DNA of 64,000 nt from Sphingobium sp. CAP-1 (GTDB lineage Bacteria; Pseudomonadota; Alphaproteobacteria; Sphingomonadales; Sphingomonadaceae). Location of the stretch: the NCBI RefSeq assembly GCF_009720145.1, contig NZ_CP046252.1:806001-870000 (forward strand), read 5' to 3'. Below, piece after piece: positions 43,547 through 51,041 of this stretch (positions are counted from its first letter, which is position 1; each line of letters begins with the position of its first letter). Below the pieces are notes generated by a model. That model was not told the origin of the DNA, did not search any database, and saw only the letters and a list, made by a program, of their open reading frames with translations. The position numbers were made by a program, and so were the translations under genes.

Positions 43547-44452
43547 ATGCTGGATCAGGACATGAAGCAGAAGATCGCGGACGGTAACGGCTTCATCGCT
43601 GCGCTCGACCAGAGCGGCGGGTCGACCCCCAAGGCGCTCAAGGGCTATGGCATCGAGGAAGGCGCCTGGTCCAGCGAAGAGGAAATGTATGGCCTGATCC
43701 ATGCGATGCGCAGCCGCATCATCACCTCGCCCGTCTTTACCGGCGACAAGGTGCTGGGCGCGATCCTGTTCGAACGCACGATGGACGGCACCGTGGACGG
43801 CAAGCCGACCCCGACGGCGCTGATCGAGCGTGGCGTGGTCCCCTTCATCAAGATCGACAAGGGTCTGGAAGAGGAAGAAAATGGCGTCCAGTTGATGAAG
43901 CCCAATCCGGGTCTGGATGCGCTGCTCGCCCGCGCCAAGGGGCTGGGCGTGTTCGGCACCAAGGAACGTTCTGTCGTCAACCTCGCCAATGCGGAGGGTA
44001 TTGCCGCCGTCGTGGCGCAGCAGTTCGAAGTTGGCCGTCAGGTGCTGGCCGGCGGTCTGATGCCGATCATCGAGCCGGAAGTGAATATCAAGTCGCCTGA
44101 ACGCGCGGCGGCGGACGAAATCCTGCTGGCGGAAATCCTCAAGAATCTCGACGCCCTGCCCGAAGGCGATCAGGTGATGCTCAAACTGTCGCTGCCCGCC
44201 AAGGCCGGCCTGTTCGATCCGCTGGTCGATCATCCCAAGGTGCTGCGCGTCGTCGCCCTGTCGGGTGGGTTCAGCCGCACCGAAGCCTGCGCCGAACTGG
44301 CCAAGAATCGCGGCATCATCGCCAGCTTCAGCCGCGCGCTGCTCAACGATTTGCGCCACCAGATGACGGATGACGAGTTCAGCGCGTCGCTTGGTGAGGC
44401 GATCGATGAAATTCATGGCGCGTCGACCGCCAAGCATCCGGTCGCGGCCTGA
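43547..44452 (+). CDS. fba: Fructose-bisphosphate aldolase, class I
   Basis: A 301-residue class I (Schiff-base) aldolase of the bacterial type. It begins MLDQDMKQKIADGNGFIAALDQSGGSTPKAL, a highly conserved opening, and includes GAILFERTMDG, VPFIKIDKGLEEEENGVQLMKPNPGLD and LMPIIEPEVNIKS. Class I enzymes use a lysine rather than a metal. ATG 43547 is chosen, the frame upstream not being family-like. It completes the tkt-gap-pgk-fba group. Confidence 0.92.
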   Translation: MLDQDMKQKIADGNGFIAALDQSGGSTPKALKGYGIEEGAWSSEEEMYGLIHAMRSRIITSPVFTGDKVLGAILFERTMDGTVDGKPTPTALIERGVVPFIKIDKGLEEEENGVQLMKPNPGLDALLARAKGLGVFGTKERSVVNLANAEGIAAVVAQQFEVGRQVLAGGLMPIIEPEVNIKSPERAAADEILLAEILKNLDALPEGDQVMLKLSLPAKAGLFDPLVDHPKVLRVVALSGGFSRTEACAELAKNRGIIASFSRALLNDLRHQMTDDEFSASLGEAIDEIHGASTAKHPVAA

Positions 44453-44461
44453 CCTTATGCC

Positions 44462-44493
44462 AATGCCGGGCGGAGCGTCTTTCGCCCGGCATT
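44462..44493 (+). terminator. Hairpin after fba
   Basis: AATGCCGGGCG (44462-44472) and CGCCCGGCATT (44483-44493) form an exact 11-bp stem with a 10-nt loop just after the fba stop. There is no strong T-run, so termination may be partial. Confidence 0.65.
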
Positions 44494-44537
44494 GCCGGCT
44501 TTCCTGCGGACGCCGATCTGATTATTTTTGGTTTTCC

Positions 44538-44580
44538 GCATTCTGCGAGTCGCCGGCTGTTCCAGCCGACTTCAGAATGC
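44538..44580. repeat. Inverted repeat just upstream of thiE
   Basis: GCATTCTG (44538-44545) and CAGAATGC (44573-44580) are exact inverted repeats enclosing a partly palindromic core (CGGCTGTTCCAGCCG). The structure ends 14 nt before the thiE start and could mask or shape translation initiation, or be a dispersed repeat. It does not resemble a TPP riboswitch. Confidence 0.6.
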
Positions 44581-44594
44581 TCTAATGCGCGGTC

Positions 44595-45302
44595 ATGACC
44601 GATTTCACCGATGAAGAGCTGGCGCTCGATCCGCATTTCGCTGACCAGTTTGAGCAGGGCTTTCGCCCGGCCTGCCAGCTTTACCTGATTTCGCCGCCAA
44701 CGATCGACGACGGCTTTGTCGATCAGCTTGCCGCCGCGTTCGATGGCGGCGATGTCGCGGCGTTCCAGCTACGGCTCAAGGGGCTGGACGAGGACGCGAT
44801 CGCCCGCGCCGCCGTGCCGCTGCAAAAGCTGTGCGCCGATCGCGAAGTGGCCTTCATCATCAATGACAGCGCGGCGCTTGCCCATCGGCTGGGCGCGGAT
44901 GGCGTGCATCTGGGCCAGGGGGATGGCGACGCGAAGGCGGCGCGCAAACTGCTGGGGCCAAAGGTGCAGATCGGCGTAACCTGTCATGACAGCCGGCATC
45001 TGGCGATGGAAGCGGGTGAGGCGGGGGCCGATTATGTGGCATTCGGCGCTTTCTATCCCACCACGACCAAGGAAACATCGCATCGCCCCGATCCGTCGAT
45101 CCTGGGTTGGTGGACCACATTGTTCGAACTGCCCTGTGTCGCGATCGGCGGCATCACGGCGGACAATGCCGCGCCTTTGGTGGCGGCGGGGGCTGATTTC
45201 CTGGCGGTAAGCGGCGCGGTGTGGAATCACCCGCAAGGGCCACGGGCCGGCGTTGCCGCCTTTGCCGCCGCGCTGGCGGCCCGTCCGGCGCCGCCGCGCT
45301 GA
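44595..45302 (+). CDS. thiE: Thiamine phosphate synthase
   Basis: A 235-residue ThiE-type TIM barrel joining HMP-PP and thiazole phosphate. Motifs are AFQLRLKGLDEDAIARAA, VAFIINDSAALAHRLGADGVHLGQGDGDAKAARKLLG, IGVTCHDSRHLAMEAGEAGADYVAFGAFYPTTTK and the phosphate-binding AIGGITADNAAPLVAAGADFLAV. ATG at 44595. It has an N-terminal extension of about 25 residues compared with short ThiE proteins. No thiamine riboswitch motif is visible upstream and no other thi gene is adjacent. Confidence 0.88.
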   Translation: MTDFTDEELALDPHFADQFEQGFRPACQLYLISPPTIDDGFVDQLAAAFDGGDVAAFQLRLKGLDEDAIARAAVPLQKLCADREVAFIINDSAALAHRLGADGVHLGQGDGDAKAARKLLGPKVQIGVTCHDSRHLAMEAGEAGADYVAFGAFYPTTTKETSHRPDPSILGWWTTLFELPCVAIGGITADNAAPLVAAGADFLAVSGAVWNHPQGPRAGVAAFAAALAARPAPPR

Positions 45303-45487
45303 CTCGTTCCCCCTCGACCGCGCGCTGTGCTGGTGTCAGCCATGGCGATGCGGTCGGGCGCGCACCGGCGTCTGTCTCTGAAAAGGTGCGAAACGGGCTG
45401 CGATGGAGTGGGGCATACCCATTATTGCCGCGTTTCAGTTTGCTTTGAGCAAACTTCTGCAAGTCTTTGATTAAACAAAGACAAATA

Positions 45488-45563
45488 TGGTGAGTCCAAC
45501 TGGGTTCGAACCAGTGACCTACTGATTAAAAGTCAGTTGCTCTACCGACTGAGCTATGGACCC
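45488..45563 (-). tRNA. tRNA-Lys(TTT)
   Basis: Minus-strand 76-nt cloverleaf with CCA encoded. Acceptor GGGTCCA pairs TGGACTC, D-arm GCTC...GAGC, anticodon stem ACTGA/TCAGT with loop CTTTTAA (anticodon TTT), T-arm CTGGTTCGAACCCAG. Confidence 0.97.
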
Positions 45564-45606
45564 GTCCGTGCGGTGGAGGACGCCCTAATGGGGGCGGGGC
45601 GGATGG

Positions 45607-46107
45607 TCAACCTCGGTTTTTGCCTTTTTGCAAACGGGCATGAAGATGGCGCACGGCAAGGCCGGTCAGCGGATCGCGCCAGTCGCGCGCCACGGCCAGC
45701 AATGGCGTCAGCACGAAATCCCGGTCGCGGCAGGCGGCATGGGGAATGGTCAGCGTCCGGCTGCGCCATAGGCCGCCCGACCAGAGGATGATGTCGATGT
45801 CGATGCTGCGCGCGCCCCAGCGGCGATGACGGCGGCGACCGAGCCGGGTTTCGATCGCCTGGAGGAACGCCAGCATCGCGGGCGGCCGCAGCGCGCTCTC
45901 CACCAGCAGCGCGCCATTGGCGAAGCGGCGCGCAGACGGGCCGAGCGGCGGCGTCAGGATCGTCGGGGACACCGCCAGCACGCCAGCCTGTCCCCCGATC
46001 AGCGCCGCCGCCTCCGCCAGCAGCCGGGCGGGGGTGCGGCGGGCGGACAGCGGCCGGTTCGATCCCAGCGCCAGCGCATAAAGATAAGGCGCGTTGGCCA
46101 GCGTCAG
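45607..46107 (-). CDS. folK: 2-amino-4-hydroxy-6-hydroxymethyldihydropteridine pyrophosphokinase, CTG-start candidate
   Basis: HPPK of folate synthesis. The C-terminal part contains RRWGARSIDIDIILWSGG and LTIPHAACRDRDFVLTPL, the conserved metal and substrate motifs. The frame continues upstream of the first GTG (45981) with YLYALALGSNRPLSARRTPARLL, which contains the essential N-terminal GSN motif, so a start at 45981 would truncate the enzyme. No ATG, GTG or TTG lies in frame between that motif and the upstream gene. A CTG at 46105-46107 overlaps the upstream stop as CTGA, giving 166 residues, the normal HPPK length. It is the last gene of the aguA operon. Confidence 0.8.
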   Translation of the reverse strand: MTLANAPYLYALALGSNRPLSARRTPARLLAEAAALIGGQAGVLAVSPTILTPPLGPSARRFANGALLVESALRPPAMLAFLQAIETRLGRRRHRRWGARSIDIDIILWSGGLWRSRTLTIPHAACRDRDFVLTPLLAVARDWRDPLTGLAVRHLHARLQKGKNRG

Positions 46108-46334
46108 CGCGCCTTGTCCCGGACATGCGCCTTCATCTGGGCATAAGCGGCCTCGCGCGCGTCGAGTGCGAGCGACAGCAGATAGCGCAGCGCATCCTTG
46201 TACGTGAGGAATGGCCGCTCATCCACCATCACCGGAATGGTGCGGGCATTGTAGAGCCGCTTGAGCAACCGCTTCTGCGGCCGGCTCAGATCGTGGCCGT
46301 CGTCGGCGGGGACGATGCTTTCAGTGTCGGTCAT
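46104..46334 (-). CDS. Small conserved protein between aguB and folK
   Basis: 76 residues beginning MTDTESIVPADDGHDLSRPQKRLLKRLYNARTIPVMVDERPF and ending with a helical, basic tail. It starts 2 nt after the aguB stop and its own stop overlaps the folK start, so it belongs to the operon. I recognise no domain; it is soluble and helix-rich by eye. Function unknown. Confidence 0.65.
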   Translation of the reverse strand: MTDTESIVPADDGHDLSRPQKRLLKRLYNARTIPVMVDERPFLTYKDALRYLLSLALDAREAAYAQMKAHVRDKAR

Positions 46335-46336
46335 GC

Positions 46337-47185
46337 TCAGATGTCCTGTGCGATCCGGCCATAAAGGTCGGGCCGGCGATCGCGGAAGAAGCCCATGCCG
46401 GCGCGGTGGATCTTTGCCTTGCCAAGGTCCAGCGTCGCCACCAGAGCGCCATGGTCCTTCGCATCGGCTTCCGCCAGATAGTCGCCCCATTCGTCGCTGA
46501 TGAAGCTGTGGCCGTAGAATTTCTGGCCTTCCTCGTCGCCGATGCGGTTGGCGGCGATCACCGGCATACAGTTGCTGACCGCATGGCCGATCATCGCCCG
46601 GCGCCACATGCGGCTGGTGTCGAGGTCCGCATCATAGGGTTCGGAGCCGATCGCGGTCGGATAGAGCAGCATTTCCGCCCCCATCAGCGCCATGCAGCGT
46701 GCGGTTTCGGGATACCATTGGTCCCAGCATATGCCGACGCCGATGGTGCCATATTTCGTGTTCCACACCTTGAAGCCGCTATTGCCGGGGCGGAAATAAT
46801 ATTTTTCCTCATAGCCCGGCCCGTCGGGAATATGGCTCTTGCGATAGACGCCCATAATCTCGCCCTCGTCATCGATCATGGCGAGCGAGTTGTAATAATG
46901 ATGGCCGTCGCGCTCGAAAAAGCTGGTCGGGATATAGACGCCCAACTCCTTCGCCAGCCTGCGCATTTCCTGCACTGCCGGATGCTCGTCGGTCGGCAGG
47001 GCGTTGGCGAACAAAGCCTCATCCTCGACGCGGCAGAAATATGGACCTTCGAACAGTTCGGGCGGCAGGATGATCTTCGCCCCGCGCACGGCCGCCTTGC
47101 GCACATGGTCCGCGACCATGGCGATATTGTCGGTCCTGTCATCGGAAAAGGCGAGTTGCAGGGCGGCTACGGTTACTTTGGTCAT
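46337..47185 (-). CDS. aguB: N-carbamoylputrescine amidase
   Basis: A 282-residue nitrilase-superfamily enzyme hydrolysing N-carbamoylputrescine to putrescine. The Glu-Lys-Cys triad segments are visible: LPPELFEGPYFC (Glu), YRKSHIPDGPGYEEKYYFRPG (Lys) and VGICWDQWYPETAR (Cys). GPGYEEKYYFRPGN is specific to the AguB subgroup. The neighbouring agmatine deiminase completes the two-step agmatine to putrescine route. Confidence 0.94.
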   Translation of the reverse strand: MTKVTVAALQLAFSDDRTDNIAMVADHVRKAAVRGAKIILPPELFEGPYFCRVEDEALFANALPTDEHPAVQEMRRLAKELGVYIPTSFFERDGHHYYNSLAMIDDEGEIMGVYRKSHIPDGPGYEEKYYFRPGNSGFKVWNTKYGTIGVGICWDQWYPETARCMALMGAEMLLYPTAIGSEPYDADLDTSRMWRRAMIGHAVSNCMPVIAANRIGDEEGQKFYGHSFISDEWGDYLAEADAKDHGALVATLDLGKAKIHRAGMGFFRDRRPDLYGRIAQDI

Positions 47186-47195
47186 TGGCGGAACC

Positions 47196-47549
47196 CTAGA
47201 GGCGAACGCCCATGCGGGCGGTGATGGCGACAGTGAGCAGATAGAGAAGGATCGTGATCGCGCAACCGGCGGCCAGTGCGGCTGGAAAGGGAATGCCGCG
47301 ACGTAGCAGCATCGGAATCAGCAGGAACATCGGCAGGGAAGGGATGACATAATAGAATGTCGCCTGCGAATGACGCGCCATATTCTCGACATCAGGGCGA
47401 TCGTTCCACAGCCAGATCATGCCCAGCACGGAGATGAGCGGCAGGGAGGCGATCAGCGCCCCCAGACCCGGATAGCGCCGCGAAACGACCGATATGATGG
47501 CGATCAGGATGCCGGACAGCAACGCCCGCAACGCCAGCATCGCGCTCAT
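47196..47549 (-). CDS. DUF3147-like membrane protein
   Basis: 117 residues with four hydrophobic segments (MLALRALLSGILIAIISVVS, GALIASLPLISVLGMIWLW, TFYYVIPSLPMFLLIPMLL and AALAAGCAITILLYLLTVAI). The pattern fits DUF3147. ATG 47549 overlaps the aguA stop (ATGA), so it is coupled to agmatine deiminase and lies between aguA and aguB. It might transport a polyamine or precursor, but this is only suggested by position. Confidence 0.7.
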   Translation of the reverse strand: MSAMLALRALLSGILIAIISVVSRRYPGLGALIASLPLISVLGMIWLWNDRPDVENMARHSQATFYYVIPSLPMFLLIPMLLRRGIPFPAALAAGCAITILLYLLTVAITARMGVRL

Positions 47550-48535
47550 GCCAGGGACGGCATTTGCTGGCTGCAACAATGGAAGCTGCCGCCGCCCGAC
47601 AATATGGCGTCGCTGCGCAATCCGACAATATCCCGGCCGGGGAAGAAGGGGCGGAAGGCGTCGAGCGCGGCCTGGTCATTGGGCTGGCCATAGATGGGGA
47701 CGATGACGGCGGCGTTGCCGACGTAGAAATTCATATAGCTGGCCGGGATCGCTTCGCCGTCCACCAGCACCAGACCGGGGGAGGGGATGTCGACGACCTC
47801 CACGCCGAAGGCGCGGGCGCGGGCGCGGGCGTCGGCATAGAGGGCGGCGTTGGGATCATCGTGCGTCGTCGCGACCGGCAGCGCCAGCGTGCCCGGCGCG
47901 ACGAAGCGGGCGAGATTGTCGACATGGCCGTCCGTATGGTCGTTCAGCAACCCGTCGCCCAGCCACAGCATGTCCGACAGGCCGAGCGCGCCGGCCAGCA
48001 GCGTTTCGATCTTGCCGCGATCGAGGTCCGGGTTGCGGTTTGGGTTGAGCAAACATTGTTCGGTCGTCACGAACAGGCCGGTGCCGTCGGTGTCGATCGC
48101 GCCGCCTTCGAACACCCAGTGCTGGGTCGATGTGGGCAGGCCGGTGGTCGCGGCGAGGCGCGCGCCAATATCCTCGTCGCCCGGCATCTGATATTTGCCG
48201 CCCCAGCCGTTGAAGCCGAAATCAACGAGGGCGCGGCCCCCGGCGCCGTTCAGCACCGCGATCGGCGCGGTGTCGCGCAGCCAGACATCGCCCAGATGCT
48301 GGACAATGATCGAGACACCTTGCGCGACCAGCGCGCGCGCGGCGGAAGCGTCCGCTTCGTTGTCCACGACCAGTCGCACCTCCTCGCCCCGGCCATCGGC
48401 ATGGAGCGCGCTGGCGAAGGCGGCGATCTGCCGCCGGGCATCCTCGAACGCGCCGGGCCATTCGGCGGGGTTGGTCGGAAAGCCGATCCAGGTCCAGTCG
48501 TGCGGCGCCCATTCGGCGGGCATACGGAAAGTCAT
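47546..48535 (-). CDS. aguA: Agmatine deiminase
   Basis: A 329-residue peptidyl-arginine-deiminase-type (PPAD) enzyme converting agmatine to N-carbamoylputrescine. Motifs are MPAEWAPHDWTWIGFPTN, DVWLRDTAPIAV, VDFGFNGWGGKY, FEGGAIDTDGTG, DHTDGHVDNLARF (catalytic His/Asp) and the C-terminal catalytic Cys in GGGSFHCCSQQ. ATG 48535 begins the MTFRMPAEW core; an upstream open frame is not family-like. First gene of the operon with DUF3147, aguB, a small ORF and folK. Confidence 0.95.
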   Translation of the reverse strand: MTFRMPAEWAPHDWTWIGFPTNPAEWPGAFEDARRQIAAFASALHADGRGEEVRLVVDNEADASAARALVAQGVSIIVQHLGDVWLRDTAPIAVLNGAGGRALVDFGFNGWGGKYQMPGDEDIGARLAATTGLPTSTQHWVFEGGAIDTDGTGLFVTTEQCLLNPNRNPDLDRGKIETLLAGALGLSDMLWLGDGLLNDHTDGHVDNLARFVAPGTLALPVATTHDDPNAALYADARARARAFGVEVVDIPSPGLVLVDGEAIPASYMNFYVGNAAVIVPIYGQPNDQAALDAFRPFFPGRDIVGLRSDAILSGGGSFHCCSQQMPSLA

Positions 48536-48630
48536 GCTTTTTGTCCTTGCCCGGCGCGGCGGCCGGTCCGAGATAGTGGGATGCGCGCTCCATAGCGTGC
48601 CCGACCGGGTCTGGACAGAGGGCGAAGGCC

Positions 48631-49083
48631 ATGACGACAAGAGTTTCCATCCTGGCGGCGGCATGGCTGCTGAGCCTGTCCACCATGACCGACGCCGCCG
48701 AATTGCCCGACTGGCTGACCGGCGAATGGCTCCAGAAACGCGACGATCGCTGGACCGAGGAGGTGTGGAGCCTGCCGCGCGGCGGCACGATGATCGGCAT
48801 GGGGCGGACCGGGCGCGGCGAAAGCCTGCGGTCGTGGGAGGTGATGCGGATCGTGCGCGCCGGCGACGGATCGATCGCCTTCTATGGCGCGCCCGAAGGC
48901 GGGCCGGCGACGCTGTTTCCGCTCCTGTCGCAGGGCGTGCGGGACATCAGCTTCGCCAATCCCGACCATGATTATCCCCAGCGCATCCGCTATTGGCGCG
49001 AAGGGCGGCTGCTGATGGCGGAAACGTCGAAAATGGATGGCAGTCAGGCGCAGAGCTGGACCTATGCCCCGGCGGGGGAATAG
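48631..49083 (+). CDS. DUF6265-like secreted protein
   Basis: 150 residues with a signal peptide (MTTRVSILAAAWLLSLSTMTDAA). The mature part, LPDWLTGEWLQKRDDRWTEEVWSLPRGGTMIGMGRT and later ISFANPDHDYPQRIRYWREG, is typical of DUF6265 proteins, predicted beta-barrels that may bind small ligands. It is divergent from aguA and followed by repeat elements. Function unknown. Confidence 0.7.
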   Translation: MTTRVSILAAAWLLSLSTMTDAAELPDWLTGEWLQKRDDRWTEEVWSLPRGGTMIGMGRTGRGESLRSWEVMRIVRAGDGSIAFYGAPEGGPATLFPLLSQGVRDISFANPDHDYPQRIRYWREGRLLMAETSKMDGSQAQSWTYAPAGE

Positions 49084-49112
49084 AGCGGAATGACTTCTCA
49101 TCGATCCACACC

Positions 49113-49180
49113 GTCATTGCGAGCGCAGCGAAGCAATCCATATGTGCGCCAGTGGATTGCTTCGCTGCGCTCGCAATGAC
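49113..49180. repeat. Perfect 28-bp inverted-repeat element
   Basis: Two exactly complementary 28-bp arms (49113-49140 and 49153-49180) flank a 12-bp spacer. The arms contain GAGCGCAGCGAAGCAATCC, a motif I recognise as widely dispersed in bacterial genomes. The 68-bp palindrome could cruciform or act as a bidirectional transcription end. Confidence 0.85.
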
Positions 49181-49218
49181 GATTCACGCCAATATCATCT
49201 CGCTATCCTTTGAGCGCC

Positions 49219-49238
49219 GTTCCCGCGCAGGCGGGAAC
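49219..49238. repeat. Short REP-like hairpin
   Basis: GTTCCCGC (49219-49226) and GCGGGAAC (49231-49238) form an exact 8-bp inverted repeat with a 4-nt loop, about 20 nt before the end of the M28 peptidase gene. It may serve as its transcription end or be another dispersed palindrome. Confidence 0.6.
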
Positions 49239-49258
49239 ACCAAGTCCCTTGCCGCCCT

Positions 49259-50914
49259 CTACTTCCCGGCGCGATCCTTGTCGCGGATGGCGCGGAATTC
49301 GTCGCCGTCCACCCAGTTGGGCCAGTCGGTCGTGGTCGCCAGATCGCGGCCGACGCTGTAATAGAGTTTCAGATCCGCCAGCACCCCGGTCCAGTCCCAG
49401 TTGGGATCATATTCGTCCTTTGGGCCGTGATAGCGATGCTCGGTATAATCCTCGGCCGCGGCCATGCCGGCCGCGGTGCCGCCCTTCACCAGATCCTCGC
49501 CGCCTTCGAAATAGAGCATCGGCAGGCCGTGCTTGGCGAAGCTGAAATGGTCCGAACGATAATAATAGCCCTTTTCGGGCGTCGGTTCGAGCGTGGCGAC
49601 CCGGCCCTGCGCGGCGAGCGCGCGGTCGAGATAGGCGTCGAGCTGTGACTTGCCCTTGCCGATCACCACGACATTCCTGGCGAGGCCCGCGACGCTGAGC
49701 GCGTCCATATTCACCCCGCCGACCGTTTTGCTGAACGGAAAGACCGGGTTCCTGCCATAATAGTCCGATCCCAGCAGGCCCGATTCCTCGCCCGTCACCG
49801 CCAGGAACACCTGGCTGCGGTCGGTCGGGCCGGCCTTCACATTCGCCTGCGCCAGTGCGACCAGCGCGGCGGTGCCGGTGGCATTGTCCACCGCGCCGTT
49901 GCAGATGTCGTCGCCGTCGGGCGCCGCTTCGCAATGGCCCAGATGGTCCCAATGGGCGCTGTAGAGGACATATTCGTCCGGGTGGGTCTTGCCCGGCAGC
50001 AGCGCGACGACATTTTTCGAGCTATGTTTGCGCAGGTCATTGTCGAAGGAGACGTTGGCGACGACGCCGGTCAGCGGCACGGCCCTGAAGCCCGGCTTCT
50101 TCGCCGCCGCCATCTGCGCGTCGAGGTCCAGCCCCGCGCTGGCGAACAACGCCGCCGCCTTGTCCTTCTGAATCCAGCCGATCGCCTCGCTCTGTCCGGC
50201 ATTGCCGTCGGCGCTGTCGGCGACATGCTGCGCGCCGGTCCAGCTCGACTGCACGACGTTCCAGCCATAGGCGGCCGGCACCGTGTCATGCACGATGATC
50301 GCGGCGGCCGCGCCCTGCCGCGCGGCTTCCTCATATTTATAGGTCCAGCGGCCATAATAGGTCATCGCCCGGCCATTGAAGGGACCGGTCAGCCCCTGCG
50401 TCTCATAATCGGGGTCGTTGACCAGAATGACGACCGTCTTGCCCTTCACATCCAGCCCGGCATAGTCGTTCCAGCCCTTTTCCGGCGCGTTGATGCCATA
50501 GCCGACGAACAGGACCGGGCTGTCCTTGATCGCGACATGCTGTTGCGTGGTGCGATAGGTGCCGATCACCATTTCCGGGCCATAGGCGGCGGTGACGGCC
50601 GCCTTGCCGCCGGTGAAGCTGAGCGCGGAGACATTCTTCGCATTGATCTCGACCAGCGGCACGTCCTGGAACCAGCTTCCCTTGTTGCCGGGCTTGAGGC
50701 CCAGCCGGCCGAATTCGGCGGCGAGCAGGGCAAGCGTCTTGTCCTCACCCGCCGTGCCGGGCGCGCGGCCTTCATAGGCGTCGGAGGACAATTCCTTCAC
50801 CAGCCGCTTCATCGTTTCGATCGACGGTTCGATGGATTTTGCGGGCGCGGCGCTGGCGATGGCCGGTGCGGACAGGGCGAGGAGGGCGGCGATCGCCGCG
50901 AGAGAAGCACGCAT
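49259..50914 (-). CDS. Exported M28-family metallopeptidase with PA domain
   Basis: A 551-residue zinc aminopeptidase-like protein with a signal peptide (MRASLAAIAALLALSAPAIASA). An inserted protease-associated region is seen around VLFVGYGINAPEKGWNDYAGLDVKGKTVVILVNDPDY. The dinuclear zinc site is spread over SAHWDHLG (His), NGAVDNATGTAAL (Asp), VTGEESGLLGSDYY (Glu-Glu), VNMDALSV and RSDHFSFAKHGLPMLYFEGG. ATG 50914 gives the cleanest signal peptide. It is divergent from the S9 peptidase; both probably degrade peptides in the periplasm. Confidence 0.9.
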   Translation of the reverse strand: MRASLAAIAALLALSAPAIASAAPAKSIEPSIETMKRLVKELSSDAYEGRAPGTAGEDKTLALLAAEFGRLGLKPGNKGSWFQDVPLVEINAKNVSALSFTGGKAAVTAAYGPEMVIGTYRTTQQHVAIKDSPVLFVGYGINAPEKGWNDYAGLDVKGKTVVILVNDPDYETQGLTGPFNGRAMTYYGRWTYKYEEAARQGAAAAIIVHDTVPAAYGWNVVQSSWTGAQHVADSADGNAGQSEAIGWIQKDKAAALFASAGLDLDAQMAAAKKPGFRAVPLTGVVANVSFDNDLRKHSSKNVVALLPGKTHPDEYVLYSAHWDHLGHCEAAPDGDDICNGAVDNATGTAALVALAQANVKAGPTDRSQVFLAVTGEESGLLGSDYYGRNPVFPFSKTVGGVNMDALSVAGLARNVVVIGKGKSQLDAYLDRALAAQGRVATLEPTPEKGYYYRSDHFSFAKHGLPMLYFEGGEDLVKGGTAAGMAAAEDYTEHRYHGPKDEYDPNWDWTGVLADLKLYYSVGRDLATTTDWPNWVDGDEFRAIRDKDRAGK

Positions 50915-51041
50915 GGGATTACCCTTTATTGTACGAATGCGCAGGTGATGCCATCGCGCGGGCGCAAGGGCAAGCAAGGCCGTTGCCTTTGTCCGATCCT
51001 TGGCTTAGCCCCTGATCCATTGGGGTTTTCAGGGGGAATGT

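Noticed and set aside
44453..44594. Thiamine (TPP) riboswitch upstream of thiE
   Set aside because: The conserved THI-box segments are not visible; the region holds two inverted repeats instead.
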